A stretch of DNA of 64,000 nt from Photobacterium sp. GJ3 (GTDB lineage Bacteria; Pseudomonadota; Gammaproteobacteria; Enterobacterales; Vibrionaceae), in contig NZ_CP073578.1 of the NCBI RefSeq assembly GCF_018199995.1, forward strand, positions 1,426,001 to 1,490,000, written 5' to 3'. The notes beneath the pieces are model-generated. The model had not been told where the DNA came from. It ran no database searches and saw only the letters and a program-made list of their open reading frames with translations. How positions within the stretch are numbered: position 1 is the first letter of the stretch; each line of letters starts with the position of its first letter. The position numbers were made by a program, and so were the translations under genes. This document shows positions 18,339 through 27,497 of the stretch, piece after piece.

Positions 18339-19742
18339 ATGAGTTCTTCCCAGTCTGCTGTGCCATTTATTGAATGGGCTTTTGTGCGTCGCCTGATGGC
18401 GATTGCATTGCCCATTGCGTTGCAAATCGCATTGTTTTCCAGCCGGAGTCTGGTCGATATCCTCATGCTGGGTCAGCTCAATGAGTTGGATGTCGCTGCA
18501 ATCGGCATTGCGGGCCGGGCTTTATTCGTCGTCACCATTATGCTGATTGGTGTCACAACCGGTGGGGCAATGCTGTCCGCACAGTACTGGGGGGCTGGGA
18601 ATGCCCGCGGTCTGAAGCAAAGCGTGGCACTGACTTTGCTGATGACGACAGTGGTTGCTGGTTTGTCGGCACTGGTCTTCGTTCTGATGCCGCAGCAGGT
18701 GATTGGCGTTGCGACCGATCATCCTGAAGTGATCGCCCGTGGCGCGGAGTATTTGCAGATCACCGCAATCAGCCTCTTTGCTATCGCCTGGGGAAGCAGT
18801 GTCTCGGTTGGCTTGCGCGCCATGCATCAGCCGGGCATCAGCACCTTTTTCAGTACGGTCGGGATTGCGCTGAATCTGTTCCTGAATTGGGTGCTGATTT
18901 TCGGCAATCTGGGGATGCCGGCTTACGGAATTGTTGGCGCAGCCTGGGCAACAGCGATCAGCGGGCTGGTCGAAATCGTCCTGCTGTTTGGCTATCTGCA
19001 TTTTAAACGTCACCTGACTGCGCTGACTTGGTCAGTGTTTCCAGAGGTGATGGACATGCAGATGATCAAACGTTTTCTGAAACTCTCTTTACCCACCACC
19101 TTGAATCATCTGGCCTGGTCGGGCGGCATCTTTATGTACCACGCCATTATCGGTCAGGCAGGTGTCGACGGGCTGGTGGCGCTGTCGGTGATGACGCCGA
19201 TTGAATCACTGGCGCTGGCGTTGCTGATTGGTATTTCAAATGCGTCTGCGGTTCTGATCGGTAATCATTTGGGCGGCAACCGGATGGAGGAGGCTTACCG
19301 TCAGGCCTGGGCTGTCGTTGTGCTGAATCTGGCTTGTGGGATTGTGATTGCCGGGGGCATGTTGCTGATCCGGGATCCGATTCTGGATCTGTTCGCCGCA
19401 ATGACACCACAAACCCGCGAATTAACAGAACATTTCTTTCTGATTTTCTGCATGGCGATGATTGTCAAAAGCCTGCCGATGGCGATGATCGTGGGCGTGC
19501 TCCGTGCCGGGGGTGATATTCGGTTCTGTTTTTATCAGGATCTGGGCGCGCAATGGCTGATCGGTATTCCGTTAACAGCATTTTGTGCCCTGATACTCAA
19601 GTTCCCGCTGGAGTGGCTGTACGCCATGCTGATGCTGGAAGAGTTTGTGAAAACTGCCGCTTCGACCTTGCGGATTCGTTCCAGAGCATGGATGAACAAT
19701 CTGGTGGCTGATGAATCTCAAACCAGCCAGAACCCCGCCTGA
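18339..19742 (+). CDS. MATE family multidrug efflux transporter
   Basis: The 467-residue protein has about twelve transmembrane helices in two similar halves, as expected for the MATE superfamily, which exports cationic compounds with Na+ or H+ antiport. Family-like stretches include LPIALQIALFSSRSLVDILM in helix 1, the loop SAQYWGAGNARGLKQSVAL and its second-half counterpart NHLGGNRMEEAYRQAW. It stands alone between terminators. The substrate cannot be told. Confidence 0.92.
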   Translation: MSSSQSAVPFIEWAFVRRLMAIALPIALQIALFSSRSLVDILMLGQLNELDVAAIGIAGRALFVVTIMLIGVTTGGAMLSAQYWGAGNARGLKQSVALTLLMTTVVAGLSALVFVLMPQQVIGVATDHPEVIARGAEYLQITAISLFAIAWGSSVSVGLRAMHQPGISTFFSTVGIALNLFLNWVLIFGNLGMPAYGIVGAAWATAISGLVEIVLLFGYLHFKRHLTALTWSVFPEVMDMQMIKRFLKLSLPTTLNHLAWSGGIFMYHAIIGQAGVDGLVALSVMTPIESLALALLIGISNASAVLIGNHLGGNRMEEAYRQAWAVVVLNLACGIVIAGGMLLIRDPILDLFAAMTPQTRELTEHFFLIFCMAMIVKSLPMAMIVGVLRAGGDIRFCFYQDLGAQWLIGIPLTAFCALILKFPLEWLYAMLMLEEFVKTAASTLRIRSRAWMNNLVADESQTSQNPA

Positions 19743-19775
19743 CCCAAACCAGTACGCTTTGCGACAGACATCATC

Positions 19776-19803
19776 ACAGCCCAGTATGTGCCGGGCTGTT
19801 TCA
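19776..19803 (+). terminator. Candidate terminator after the MATE gene
   Basis: A 7-bp stem ACAGCCC/GGGCTGT with a ten-base loop is followed by TTTC and a T-rich stretch. It is moderately convincing. Confidence 0.5.
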
Positions 19804-19966
19804 ATCTTCTCCCGGTTGTTAACTCCTTCACACTCCTGTGAAATGCCAATACAGCATATCTGTGATGTTTTCAGCCCAGGATTCATTTCAAACAAAATGA
19901 TGCGGTGATCCGGCAATTAAATTGTGCTTTCTTGGCTTCCTTTTCTATTCGTTAGTCACCGTCAGA

Positions 19967-19987
19967 CACGCCTGTTTGAAAGGCGTG
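19967..19987. other. Inverted repeat upstream of the GMC oxidoreductase gene
   Basis: CACGCCT and AGGCGTG form a perfect 7-bp inverted repeat with a seven-base spacer, 44 bases before the ATG. It has no T run, so it may be an operator or a leader hairpin. Confidence 0.35.
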
Positions 19988-20030
19988 ACATGGCTTGGAA
20001 GAACAACAACGTCAGAAAAGGATAGAGATC

Positions 20031-21776
20031 ATGGGAACTGCCGCAGCAAGTAATAAATTACAGTACGGATATCCAACACCTGGACCGCAAAGCCCAACCG
20101 GGCAAAAGGTGATGGATCATGTATTTTTCCTGTCGAATGCTGAGTGGAAAAAAGCCCGGGAAGACAATGATTACGATTATGTGGTTGTCGGAACAGGATT
20201 CTGTGCCCTGGCTTTTGCAGAGCGCACGTTAGCGCGCAATCCGTTTGCCCGGATTCTGATGATCGAACGCGGACCGTTCTTTTTACCGGAGCACTTCCAG
20301 AACCTGCCGTTACCATTCAAAGATACCTTAGGTGGATTGTCTGAAACCTTTCCCTGGACCATGTCCGCCAAGAATCATCTGGGTCAGGCTGGGACCATTC
20401 ACTGGCAGCACGGTATGGTTCCATTTTTCGGCGGACGGTCAACGCTCTGGAGCGCGTGGTGCCCGCGGCCGAATGATGAAGAGTTTGCTGGCTGGCCAGC
20501 CGAAACGATTGCCGCCGCACGCAATAATTTCAAATCAGCAGAGACCTTGCTCAGAGTGCAGAAAGCCGATCAGATTGATGCAGGCCGCAGTAAAACCGAG
20601 CAGGCGCTGATTTCCGGAAACCGTCCGGTTTATGGTGAACTGCAACGCACAGTGCAGCATCTGCTGGAGCAATCCGGGACCTCGGTGAACGGCATCTACC
20701 GGACAGAAGCTGCACCGCTGGCATCTGCTTCCGAGAATATCAACGGGATTGATTTTCAGAAGTTTTCAACACCGGGCAGCATTCTGGCTCTTGCCGATCG
20801 GCAGGCAGCACTGCATGAGGCAGGCAAGGGGGCGAAGCTGGATATCGTGACCGATTGCGTGGTGGCACAAATCATTCAGCAAACGGTTGATGGTACGCCG
20901 CGTGCGACGGCACTGGAAACGTCCCGTGGTGTATTGCCGCTTGGTGCTGCACAACTGGTGCTGGCGATGGGGACTTTGCCACCCACCACGTTGCTGAGAA
21001 ATTCTTTCCCGGATTATCCGGGCTTGGGTGAACGATTCTCTGCGCACTTTATCAGTTCGATTGTGGCCCGGGTGCCGAAAGCGGATCTCGATCCAAATGG
21101 TGCGTGGGGGAATCTTGAACTGGGTGCCTGTTATGTCGCAGGGGTCGCCAACAACAGTTTCGAACAGCAATATCATATTCAGTTATCTGCATTGTCGGAT
21201 GACAATCCAATTGTGAACTCGTCAACCGCTTTACGTTATATGCCAGATGTTGTGGCCACGGCTTCTATGGCGCAATTACTGTCTTCAAAAGAACATGTCG
21301 TCTTTGTTTGCGCTGTGCTGGGTGAACTGGATTACACCAATCCGGGCAGTTGGTTTAAACAGAATCCGGATGACGGGGATATCACAACGAATTCTCTGCT
21401 TCAGATTGAAGAAAACGGCAGAGATAAAGAAACCTGGTCGGCGATGGATGAAGCCACATTCAGCATTTTGGAAACCGTGCTGTCGCCCAAAGGAAAATCG
21501 GCTGTCCAGTACTGGCATGGCAGCCCGGACCAGGGAGAATGGGCAGAAGCCCGTCCGAATACCCAAGCCATCCGGGTGGATGCACCGGTCCATGAAAGTT
21601 CCACACTGCATATCGGCAGTCAGCCGGATGCGCCGGTTGATCTGGATTACCGCTTCAAAGGTGCCAGCAATGTCTATGTCACCGGCGGTGCCCTCTGGCC
21701 GCAGGGTGGCTCATGGAACCCAACCCTGACAATGGTCGCACTGGCTCAGGATCTGGCGGATAAGTTGCAAAAGTAA
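20031..21776 (+). CDS. GMC family FAD-dependent oxidoreductase
   Basis: The 581-residue flavoprotein starts at the ATG at 20031, preceded by AAGGA. An FAD-binding Rossmann motif lies at about 51-66 (DYVVVGTGFCALAFAERTL, of GxGxxA type). The mid-region HGMVPFFGGRSTLWSAWCPRP fits the GMC flavin-attachment segment. The C-terminus GGALWPQGGSWNPTLTMVAL carries the conserved GMC end with catalytic His/Asn-type positions. GMC enzymes oxidise alcohols or sugars. There is no signal peptide and no partner gene, so the substrate is unknown. It is longer at the N-terminus than typical GMC proteins by about 45 residues. Confidence 0.82.
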   Translation: MGTAAASNKLQYGYPTPGPQSPTGQKVMDHVFFLSNAEWKKAREDNDYDYVVVGTGFCALAFAERTLARNPFARILMIERGPFFLPEHFQNLPLPFKDTLGGLSETFPWTMSAKNHLGQAGTIHWQHGMVPFFGGRSTLWSAWCPRPNDEEFAGWPAETIAAARNNFKSAETLLRVQKADQIDAGRSKTEQALISGNRPVYGELQRTVQHLLEQSGTSVNGIYRTEAAPLASASENINGIDFQKFSTPGSILALADRQAALHEAGKGAKLDIVTDCVVAQIIQQTVDGTPRATALETSRGVLPLGAAQLVLAMGTLPPTTLLRNSFPDYPGLGERFSAHFISSIVARVPKADLDPNGAWGNLELGACYVAGVANNSFEQQYHIQLSALSDDNPIVNSSTALRYMPDVVATASMAQLLSSKEHVVFVCAVLGELDYTNPGSWFKQNPDDGDITTNSLLQIEENGRDKETWSAMDEATFSILETVLSPKGKSAVQYWHGSPDQGEWAEARPNTQAIRVDAPVHESSTLHIGSQPDAPVDLDYRFKGASNVYVTGGALWPQGGSWNPTLTMVALAQDLADKLQK

Positions 21777-21802
21777 CCGTGTTCTGAAGAACCATTGAGA
21801 TA

Positions 21803-21835
21803 AAAAAGCACTTTTCACTCTGGGAAGTGCTTTTT
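21803..21835 (+). terminator. Rho-independent terminator after the GMC gene
   Basis: An AAGCACTT/AAGTGCTT stem is followed by a T run and preceded by a run of A, so it could act in both directions. Confidence 0.85.
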
Positions 21836-21988
21836 GCTTCACGGCCCTTTTTGTTTGTTTCCCGCGTCTGAATTGCCTTGTACTACACTTAACTCCTGAA
21901 ACAGTCGTTCTGAAAATGGTTCAATTTCAGAAGGATACACATTGAATCATCCATCATTGTTCAGGATTTTGGGTCTTCGGAGGCAGGA

Positions 21989-22660
21989 ATGTTACGACTT
22001 GTCGGGCTCTGCAAGGGATATCAGGATGGTCATGAGTACCATGCTGTGATTCAGGGGGCTGAGTTCTGTCTGGCAAGGGGCGAGCAAATTGCCTTAATGG
22101 GGGAAAGCGGGTCAGGGAAAAGTACCTTACTGAATCTGATCGCCGGGCTGGATAAGGTGGATGACGGGGAGATCTGGCTGGGTGAGACGCCGATTCACGG
22201 AATCTCTGAACGGATGCGGACGGCATTCCGGCGGCACCATATCGGATTGATTTTTCAGCAATTCAATTTATTGCCCACCTTAACAGTTCAGGACAACATT
22301 GAATTCTGCCGTCAGCTCAAAGGTCTGCCCGCGCAGCCGGAGCTGTGGCGCACCATTATTTCTGCACTCGATCTCAAACCGCTTCTGAGCCGTTACCCCG
22401 AGGAGATTTCTGGCGGTCAGCAACAACGGGCGGCGATTGCGCGCGCGCTCTATATGGAGCCGGATATTTTGCTGGCGGATGAGCCAACGGGCAGTCTGGA
22501 TGAAAGAAATGCCACGGCAGTGATGAGACTGTTAATCAGCCTGACGGCTCATATGAACTGTTCCCTGTTGCTGGTCACGCACAGCCCGCAGGTGGCAGCC
22601 TACCTGAATGGCTGTGTGATGCTGAAAGGGGGCGTACTGGATGCACAATCCGGTCTTTAA
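21989..22660 (+). CDS. ABC transporter ATPase, AttE/LolD-like
   Basis: The 223-residue ATPase has Walker A GESGSGKST at about 36-44, Q-loop IFQQFN, signature EISGGQQQRAAIARAL, Walker B DILLADEPTGSLD, and the H-loop VTHS. It belongs to the LolD/MacB-type family, which pairs with FtsX-like permeases. The ATG follows GGAGG. Its stop lies 20 bases inside the next gene, the permease, so they are translationally coupled. With the downstream lipocalin-like lipoprotein it forms an AttEFGH-like operon. Confidence 0.93.
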   Translation: MLRLVGLCKGYQDGHEYHAVIQGAEFCLARGEQIALMGESGSGKSTLLNLIAGLDKVDDGEIWLGETPIHGISERMRTAFRRHHIGLIFQQFNLLPTLTVQDNIEFCRQLKGLPAQPELWRTIISALDLKPLLSRYPEEISGGQQQRAAIARALYMEPDILLADEPTGSLDERNATAVMRLLISLTAHMNCSLLLVTHSPQVAAYLNGCVMLKGGVLDAQSGL

Positions 22661-25103
22661 AGCGTTATGGGGACATTACCGGCGTCATCCGTTACAGGCT
22701 GTGCTGCTATTGCTCGGGCTGGTGATGGGGATTGCATTGCTGGTTGGGGTGCTGGCTGTGAATCAACAGGCAAGGGCCAGCTATCAAGCAGGAGAAATGC
22801 TGTTTTCAACCCCTTTTCAGTTCGCGATTCGCCATCAGCAACCCGGCATGACGGTGCCACAAGGGCTGTATATTCAGTTGCGACGTTCTGGCTATGCGCA
22901 GTGTGTGCCTTATGAACAACACCGGATTGAGACTCAGGAAGCTGGCAATCTGACATTGGTTGGGATTGACCCTTACGTCATGCTGCCCCTGATGCAAACC
23001 GGTTCTCAGCGAACACAAACCGCCTTGCTGACCCGGCAAAGCAATCGTGTGCTGGTCAATCGTCAGATGGCGCAGCTCAAAAACTTTTCTGAAGGGCAGC
23101 GACTGACGCTGGTCACCGGAGAAACCGTCGGCGTGCTGCACATCGTTGAGGACAGCCGGGTTCAGGGGGCCCGGTTAGTGGCTGATATGGGGCTTGTACG
23201 GCAGCTGTTTCCGAGATCCGGGTTTACGGCGGTGTTGTGTGGTCAGCTGAATCAGGCGGCGCAACAAAATATCAGCCATTTGCTTCCCGGCGGGCTACAG
23301 CTGACGGAGAATGATCACACGCATCTGGAGCCGCTGACCCGGGCATTTCATCTCAATTTATTTGCGATGGGCATGCTGGCTTTCGTTGTGGGTTTATTCA
23401 TTTTTTATCAGGCAATGTCGTTATCGCTGACACAGCGACAGTTTCTGGTCGGATTGCTGCGTCAGAGTGGTGTAACGGTACCGCAACTGGCGCGGGCTTT
23501 GTCGGCTGAACTCATCCTCTGGTTCAGTTTGGGAGTGATCGGCGGCAATCTACTGGGGCTGTTTCTGGCACAGCAACTGCTGCCGTCCGTCGCATCCACC
23601 CTGAGCGATTTATATCAGGCCAATCTCTCTCTGACGACAGAATGGCGCTGGCAGTGGGGGCTTTTCAGTCTTGCCATTGCTTTTCTGGGTACCTTGCTGG
23701 CTTGCGGCTGGCCATTGGTACGCCTGATCCGAACGCCGCCGGCCCGGTTAACTGCACAGATGACGATGGTCCGGGGGAACTGGCGAGAGTATCGCTGGCA
23801 GGCTGGGATGGCGGTTATTTTCATCCTGCTGGCAATGGTGATCTATGCGCTGGAACACAACCAGCTCTCCGGTTTTTTATTGATTGGCTGCCTGCTGGCA
23901 GCATCCGGCTTACTCATGCCGTTTCTGCTCTGGGTCGTGTTTAAAGGGCTGTCGAAATGGAGGCGTTCTCCCCGGATACGCTGGTTTTTCAGCGATGCGG
24001 CGGCAAGCCTGAGCCATCGGGGTGTCGCTGCCATGGCTTTTATGCTGGCGCTGGCAGTGACCATTGGCATGGATACCATGGTCGGCAGCTTTCGTCAGGC
24101 AACTCAGCAATGGCTTCAGCAACGTTTGGCGGCTGATCTGTATGTCATGCCTTCTGCGCCGCAGGCCTCGGCGATTGCGGATTGGCTGTCGAACCGGCAA
24201 GGGGTCAAAACCGTCTGGTGGCGATGGCGGACAGAGATTCCCGGCCAGACGGAGGAACAGCAGTTACAGGTGCTGAGTCTGGGCGCTTCACTGGGGGAAC
24301 AACAGGCGTTGCCGATGAAAAGTGTGCTGGAGAATTACTGGCAGCAATTACATCAGCCTGGGCAACAGGTGTTTCTGGCCAGTGAATCGCTGGCATTGCG
24401 TCTGGGCTGGGAACCGGGTCAAAGGGTCGATTTGCCCCAACGATTGGGAAATGGCTGGCTGCTGGGCGGCATTTATTACGACTACGGCAATCCATACGGA
24501 CAGGTGTTCATTTCAGAGCCAATGTGGCAGCAGCGATTTCACCGGCAGGGCAAAGTCAGCCTGGGTGTCCACCTGAATCAACCCGCGGAGGTTTCAGCTT
24601 TAAAGGCACGACTGAAAAATCACTTCGACCTGAGAGACACTCAGGTGAGCGACAATACGCAGATCATGGCTCAGGCCATGGCTGTGTTTGATCGGACATT
24701 CATTGTGACTTCCACGCTGGGAAAACTGACATTACTGGTTGCTGTGGTCGGATTGTTTATTGCCACGGTTGCCAGCGAGATTTCCCGTCAGCGGCAGTTT
24801 GCGCTGCTGCGGTGTATGGGGATGACGGGCAAAGAACTGGCGTTGCTGGGGGGCGGGCAACTGTTGGCGATTGGTTTGATGACTGCTTTGATTGCACTCC
24901 CGATGGGGTTATTTCTGGCACAGTTGCTCATTGATGTGGTGCTGAAATATTCGTTTGGCTGGACCATGCCTGTTCAGATTTTCCCGCTGCAGTATCTGCT
25001 GACACTGGGGACGGCACTGGCAGCATTATTGCTGGCTGGCGCCTGGCCAGTCTGGCAGTTGGTGAAGCGTTCAGCCATGTTGTCGCTACGGGAAGCGTTC
25101 TGA
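22641..25103 (+). CDS. FtsX-type ABC permease, AttF/AttG-like fusion
   Basis: The 820-residue protein has an N-terminal transmembrane helix (LLLLGLVMGIALLVGVLAV), a periplasmic domain to about 230, then three helices in the first FtsX unit. A second unit follows from about 420, with another periplasmic region and a final FtsX block (TSTLGKLTLLVAVVGLFIATVASEISRQRQFALLRCMGM). This duplicated layout corresponds to two permease halves in one chain. Such mechanotransmission-type permeases move lipids or lipoproteins rather than small solutes. It overlaps both neighbours and is clearly part of their operon. Confidence 0.88.
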   Translation: MHNPVFKALWGHYRRHPLQAVLLLLGLVMGIALLVGVLAVNQQARASYQAGEMLFSTPFQFAIRHQQPGMTVPQGLYIQLRRSGYAQCVPYEQHRIETQEAGNLTLVGIDPYVMLPLMQTGSQRTQTALLTRQSNRVLVNRQMAQLKNFSEGQRLTLVTGETVGVLHIVEDSRVQGARLVADMGLVRQLFPRSGFTAVLCGQLNQAAQQNISHLLPGGLQLTENDHTHLEPLTRAFHLNLFAMGMLAFVVGLFIFYQAMSLSLTQRQFLVGLLRQSGVTVPQLARALSAELILWFSLGVIGGNLLGLFLAQQLLPSVASTLSDLYQANLSLTTEWRWQWGLFSLAIAFLGTLLACGWPLVRLIRTPPARLTAQMTMVRGNWREYRWQAGMAVIFILLAMVIYALEHNQLSGFLLIGCLLAASGLLMPFLLWVVFKGLSKWRRSPRIRWFFSDAAASLSHRGVAAMAFMLALAVTIGMDTMVGSFRQATQQWLQQRLAADLYVMPSAPQASAIADWLSNRQGVKTVWWRWRTEIPGQTEEQQLQVLSLGASLGEQQALPMKSVLENYWQQLHQPGQQVFLASESLALRLGWEPGQRVDLPQRLGNGWLLGGIYYDYGNPYGQVFISEPMWQQRFHRQGKVSLGVHLNQPAEVSALKARLKNHFDLRDTQVSDNTQIMAQAMAVFDRTFIVTSTLGKLTLLVAVVGLFIATVASEISRQRQFALLRCMGMTGKELALLGGGQLLAIGLMTALIALPMGLFLAQLLIDVVLKYSFGWTMPVQIFPLQYLLTLGTALAALLLAGAWPVWQLVKRSAMLSLREAF

Positions 25104-26230
25104 TGGATGGCCGAATCCGATCGCTGATGAAATGCAACCGAATCGGGCTGGATTTGAGCAGGGGTTGGCTGTTATGGGGCGTGCTTCTGGCGGGTTGCGG
25201 ACCACAACAGACGCCTGACAGTGCGATGAACCTGCTAACTCAGGGAAGTGATCCCGGATTTGAAACAGTTGTTCCGGGCAGAACATTTCGCTTCCCGGCG
25301 GATCACCTCAGTCATCCGAACTTCAGGACTGAATGGTGGTATCTGACGGCGAATCTGGCAACAGAGCAGGGCGAATGGCTGGCCGTACAATGGACACTGT
25401 TCCGCAATGCATCTCGTCCGGTCAGTCTGGCGAACCCAGAAAGCGGCTGGCAGAGTCCGCAGCGGTATATGGCGCATGTGGTGGTGACGAAGGCAGATCA
25501 GCGATATCAGGCAGAACGCTTTGCGCGTGGCGGGATCGGCCAAGCCGGTGTGCAAGGCCAGCCTTTTGCACTCTGGCTGGATAACTGGCGCTGGCAGGGG
25601 CAGGGGAGTGCGCCTTTTCCGGCGCAGCTTTCATTTCAGGATAAGGACATGGCGGTCCGTCTTGATATGCAGAATCGTGGTGGTATTGTGCTGCAAGGCC
25701 AGCAGGGCTACAGCCAAAAAGATCCGGCCGATCCGGCGCTCGCTTCTTATTACTACAGTATGCCGTTTGTCAGGTTGCGCGGAGACATTGTACTGGACGG
25801 TCAGCGCTATCAGGTCAGCGGCAATGGCTGGTTTGACCGGGAATGGAGCAGTCAGCCGTTATCCGCGCATCAGCAGGGCTGGGACTGGTTTTCAATTCAT
25901 CTGGATGACGGGCGTGCCCTCATGCTGTATCAGTTGCGAAGCCAATTACATCCTGCACATGTGTTTGGCAGCCTGAGCCAGCCAGACGGGCAAACCGAGA
26001 TCATCTCCCCCCAAGAGGCTAGCCTGACTCCCATTCAGACGGCAGACATTGCCGGGCGGGATTTTCCGGTGCGATGGCGGATTCAGATCCCGTCGCAGCA
26101 CATTGCACTGGAAGTTCAGGCCAAAAGAACCGATCAGTTGCTGCCTTTTATTTTTCCTTACTGGGAAGGACCGATTGCTGTATCAGGTAGTCACACCGGC
26201 CAGGGATTCATGGAACTGACCGGCTATTGA
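25103..26230 (+). CDS. lipocalin-like (CrtC/AttH family) lipoprotein
   Basis: The 375-residue protein has a lipobox LLAGC with Cys32, so it is a lipoprotein. The mature part fits the CrtC/AttH family, with RFPADHLSHPNFRTEWWYLTAN near the start, WFDREWSSQPL and GWDWFSIHLDDGRALMLYQLR. These are two-lipocalin-domain proteins; the related CrtC hydrates carotenoids, while AttH-like proteins with an FtsX-type ABC transporter have no settled function. The start ATG overlaps the permease stop by one base (TGATG). A role in handling a lipid at the membrane is inferred from partners. Confidence 0.87.
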   Translation: MDGRIRSLMKCNRIGLDLSRGWLLWGVLLAGCGPQQTPDSAMNLLTQGSDPGFETVVPGRTFRFPADHLSHPNFRTEWWYLTANLATEQGEWLAVQWTLFRNASRPVSLANPESGWQSPQRYMAHVVVTKADQRYQAERFARGGIGQAGVQGQPFALWLDNWRWQGQGSAPFPAQLSFQDKDMAVRLDMQNRGGIVLQGQQGYSQKDPADPALASYYYSMPFVRLRGDIVLDGQRYQVSGNGWFDREWSSQPLSAHQQGWDWFSIHLDDGRALMLYQLRSQLHPAHVFGSLSQPDGQTEIISPQEASLTPIQTADIAGRDFPVRWRIQIPSQHIALEVQAKRTDQLLPFIFPYWEGPIAVSGSHTGQGFMELTGY

Positions 26231-26234
26231 TGCA

Positions 26235-27221
26235 TCAGCGAATTTTCAATTGACGGGGAATCACTTCGACACCCGGACAATAACGGCCTGCCGTGGCGTT
26301 CAACGCCAGCTCCAGCGCGCTGTCGGCGATCGCCTCAAATTGTTGGGGCAGGGAATGGACCCGGATCGGCAGAAAATCGAGCAAGCGGTGATCACCAAAG
26401 GTTGCCAGTTGCGTTGTTTTCATCAGGGTCGGGTGGGACAACAGGCAATCCAGCATGCCTTCGAAGAGCGCATACGACGTCACCAGAATACTTTCAGGCA
26501 CCTGATTGTCGTCGATCCACTGCTGCAACAGCCGCTGTCCTTCTTCGGGGCTGAAATGATCGCCATACAGCGTTCGGGTCACCAGCGTGGCTTCTCCCTG
26601 ATCGCGGACTGCAGCCAAAAAGCCCATTTCCCGCTGCTTGGAAACCCCAAGTTCAGGGACAGCGCCAATCAGGCCGACAGAAGCGGGGCCCGATTGGAGC
26701 AGTTGTCGGGTCAGCGCGTAGGCACCATCATGATCCTCGCTGATGACATTGGCAAAACATTCGTCATCTAAGCCTCGGTCGATGGCAATTACGGGCACAC
26801 CCGCGCTTTGGATCTGACAATAAAAGCTGTGGTCGGCAGGCAGACTGCTGGCGACAATCAGCGCGTCAATTCGTCTGCTGATCAGTGTTTGCGCCACCTT
26901 CATTTCCGTGTCGATGTCATCATCAGAGCAACTGATAATCAGCTGGTAGCCTGCTTTGCGTGCATCCCGTTCCAGTAACTTGGCCAGTTTCGCATAACTG
27001 GAGTTTTCCAGATCCGGAATGATAAAACCGAGTGAATGTGAGCTGCCGGCACGTAAGGCGCTGGCTGCATGATCTGGTTTGAAATTGTGCGCCTCAACCA
27101 CAGCCATGACTTTTTGCTGGGTTTTTTCACTGATGCGGTATTGGCTGGCTTTGCCGTTTATCACGTAACTGGCTGTGGTTCGGGAGACACCAGCCAACCG
27201 GGCTATTTCATCTAACTTCAT
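26235..27221 (-). CDS. cra: LacI-family catabolite regulator Cra/FruR
   Basis: The 328-residue regulator starts MKLDEIARLAGVSRTTASYVINGKA, identical in pattern to E. coli Cra, with the LacI-type helix-turn-helix and hinge. The effector domain follows (GFIIPDLENSSYAKLAKLLERDAR). I chose the ATG at 27221 over a GTG four codons upstream because it gives the family N-terminus. It is divergent from fruBKA; unlike in E. coli, the regulator lies beside its operon, as in other vibrios. In Vibrio cholerae FruR with fructose 1-phosphate activates this operon. Several operator-like palindromes lie between the two. Confidence 0.94.
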   Translation of the reverse strand: MKLDEIARLAGVSRTTASYVINGKASQYRISEKTQQKVMAVVEAHNFKPDHAASALRAGSSHSLGFIIPDLENSSYAKLAKLLERDARKAGYQLIISCSDDDIDTEMKVAQTLISRRIDALIVASSLPADHSFYCQIQSAGVPVIAIDRGLDDECFANVISEDHDGAYALTRQLLQSGPASVGLIGAVPELGVSKQREMGFLAAVRDQGEATLVTRTLYGDHFSPEEGQRLLQQWIDDNQVPESILVTSYALFEGMLDCLLSHPTLMKTTQLATFGDHRLLDFLPIRVHSLPQQFEAIADSALELALNATAGRYCPGVEVIPRQLKIR

Positions 27222-27304
27222 TCTATTGATCACTCAGAAAGCAGCAAACTGTGGCTTGGATCATAGATTGAAAAAGGATCCGAACCAGAGTGTTTGCAAT
27301 TTAT

Positions 27305-27320
27305 GCTGAATCGTTACAGC
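27305..27320 (+). promoter_or_regulatory. Cra/FruR operator 1
   Basis: The palindrome GCTGAATCGTTACAGC matches the Cra consensus core TGAAWCGNTT. It lies 85 bases upstream of the cra ATG, so it may serve autoregulation. Confidence 0.75.
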
Positions 27321-27326
27321 ATGTGT

Positions 27327-27342
27327 GCTGAAAGGTTTCAGC
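27327..27342 (+). promoter_or_regulatory. Cra/FruR operator 2
   Basis: GCTGAAAGGTTTCAGC is a near-perfect palindrome whose centre is 22 bases, about two helical turns, from operator 1. Cooperative binding on one DNA face is plausible. Confidence 0.75.
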
Positions 27343-27379
27343 AAAGACAATAGTCTTATTCTATACGCTCTGGTGCATT

Positions 27380-27387
27380 GCTGAAAC
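27380..27387 (+). promoter_or_regulatory. Cra/FruR half-site
   Basis: GCTGAAAC matches the left half of the operator; the right half is replaced by TTTTTATT. It may be a weak site. Confidence 0.4.
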
Positions 27388-27404
27388 TTTTTATTTACAG
27401 GTTT

Positions 27405-27420
27405 GCTGAATCGTTTCAGC
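27405..27420 (+). promoter_or_regulatory. Cra/FruR operator 3, nearest fruB
   Basis: GCTGAATCGTTTCAGC is the best match in the window to the Cra consensus. It ends 78 bases before the fruB ATG and lies 100 bases from operator 1 centre to centre. Confidence 0.82.
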
Positions 27421-27497
27421 TTGGGTGAAACCAACATTAGCCACGACACTCAGGGCAATCCGGCCACAAAGAGCCGCGAAGACGAGGGGACCGAACC

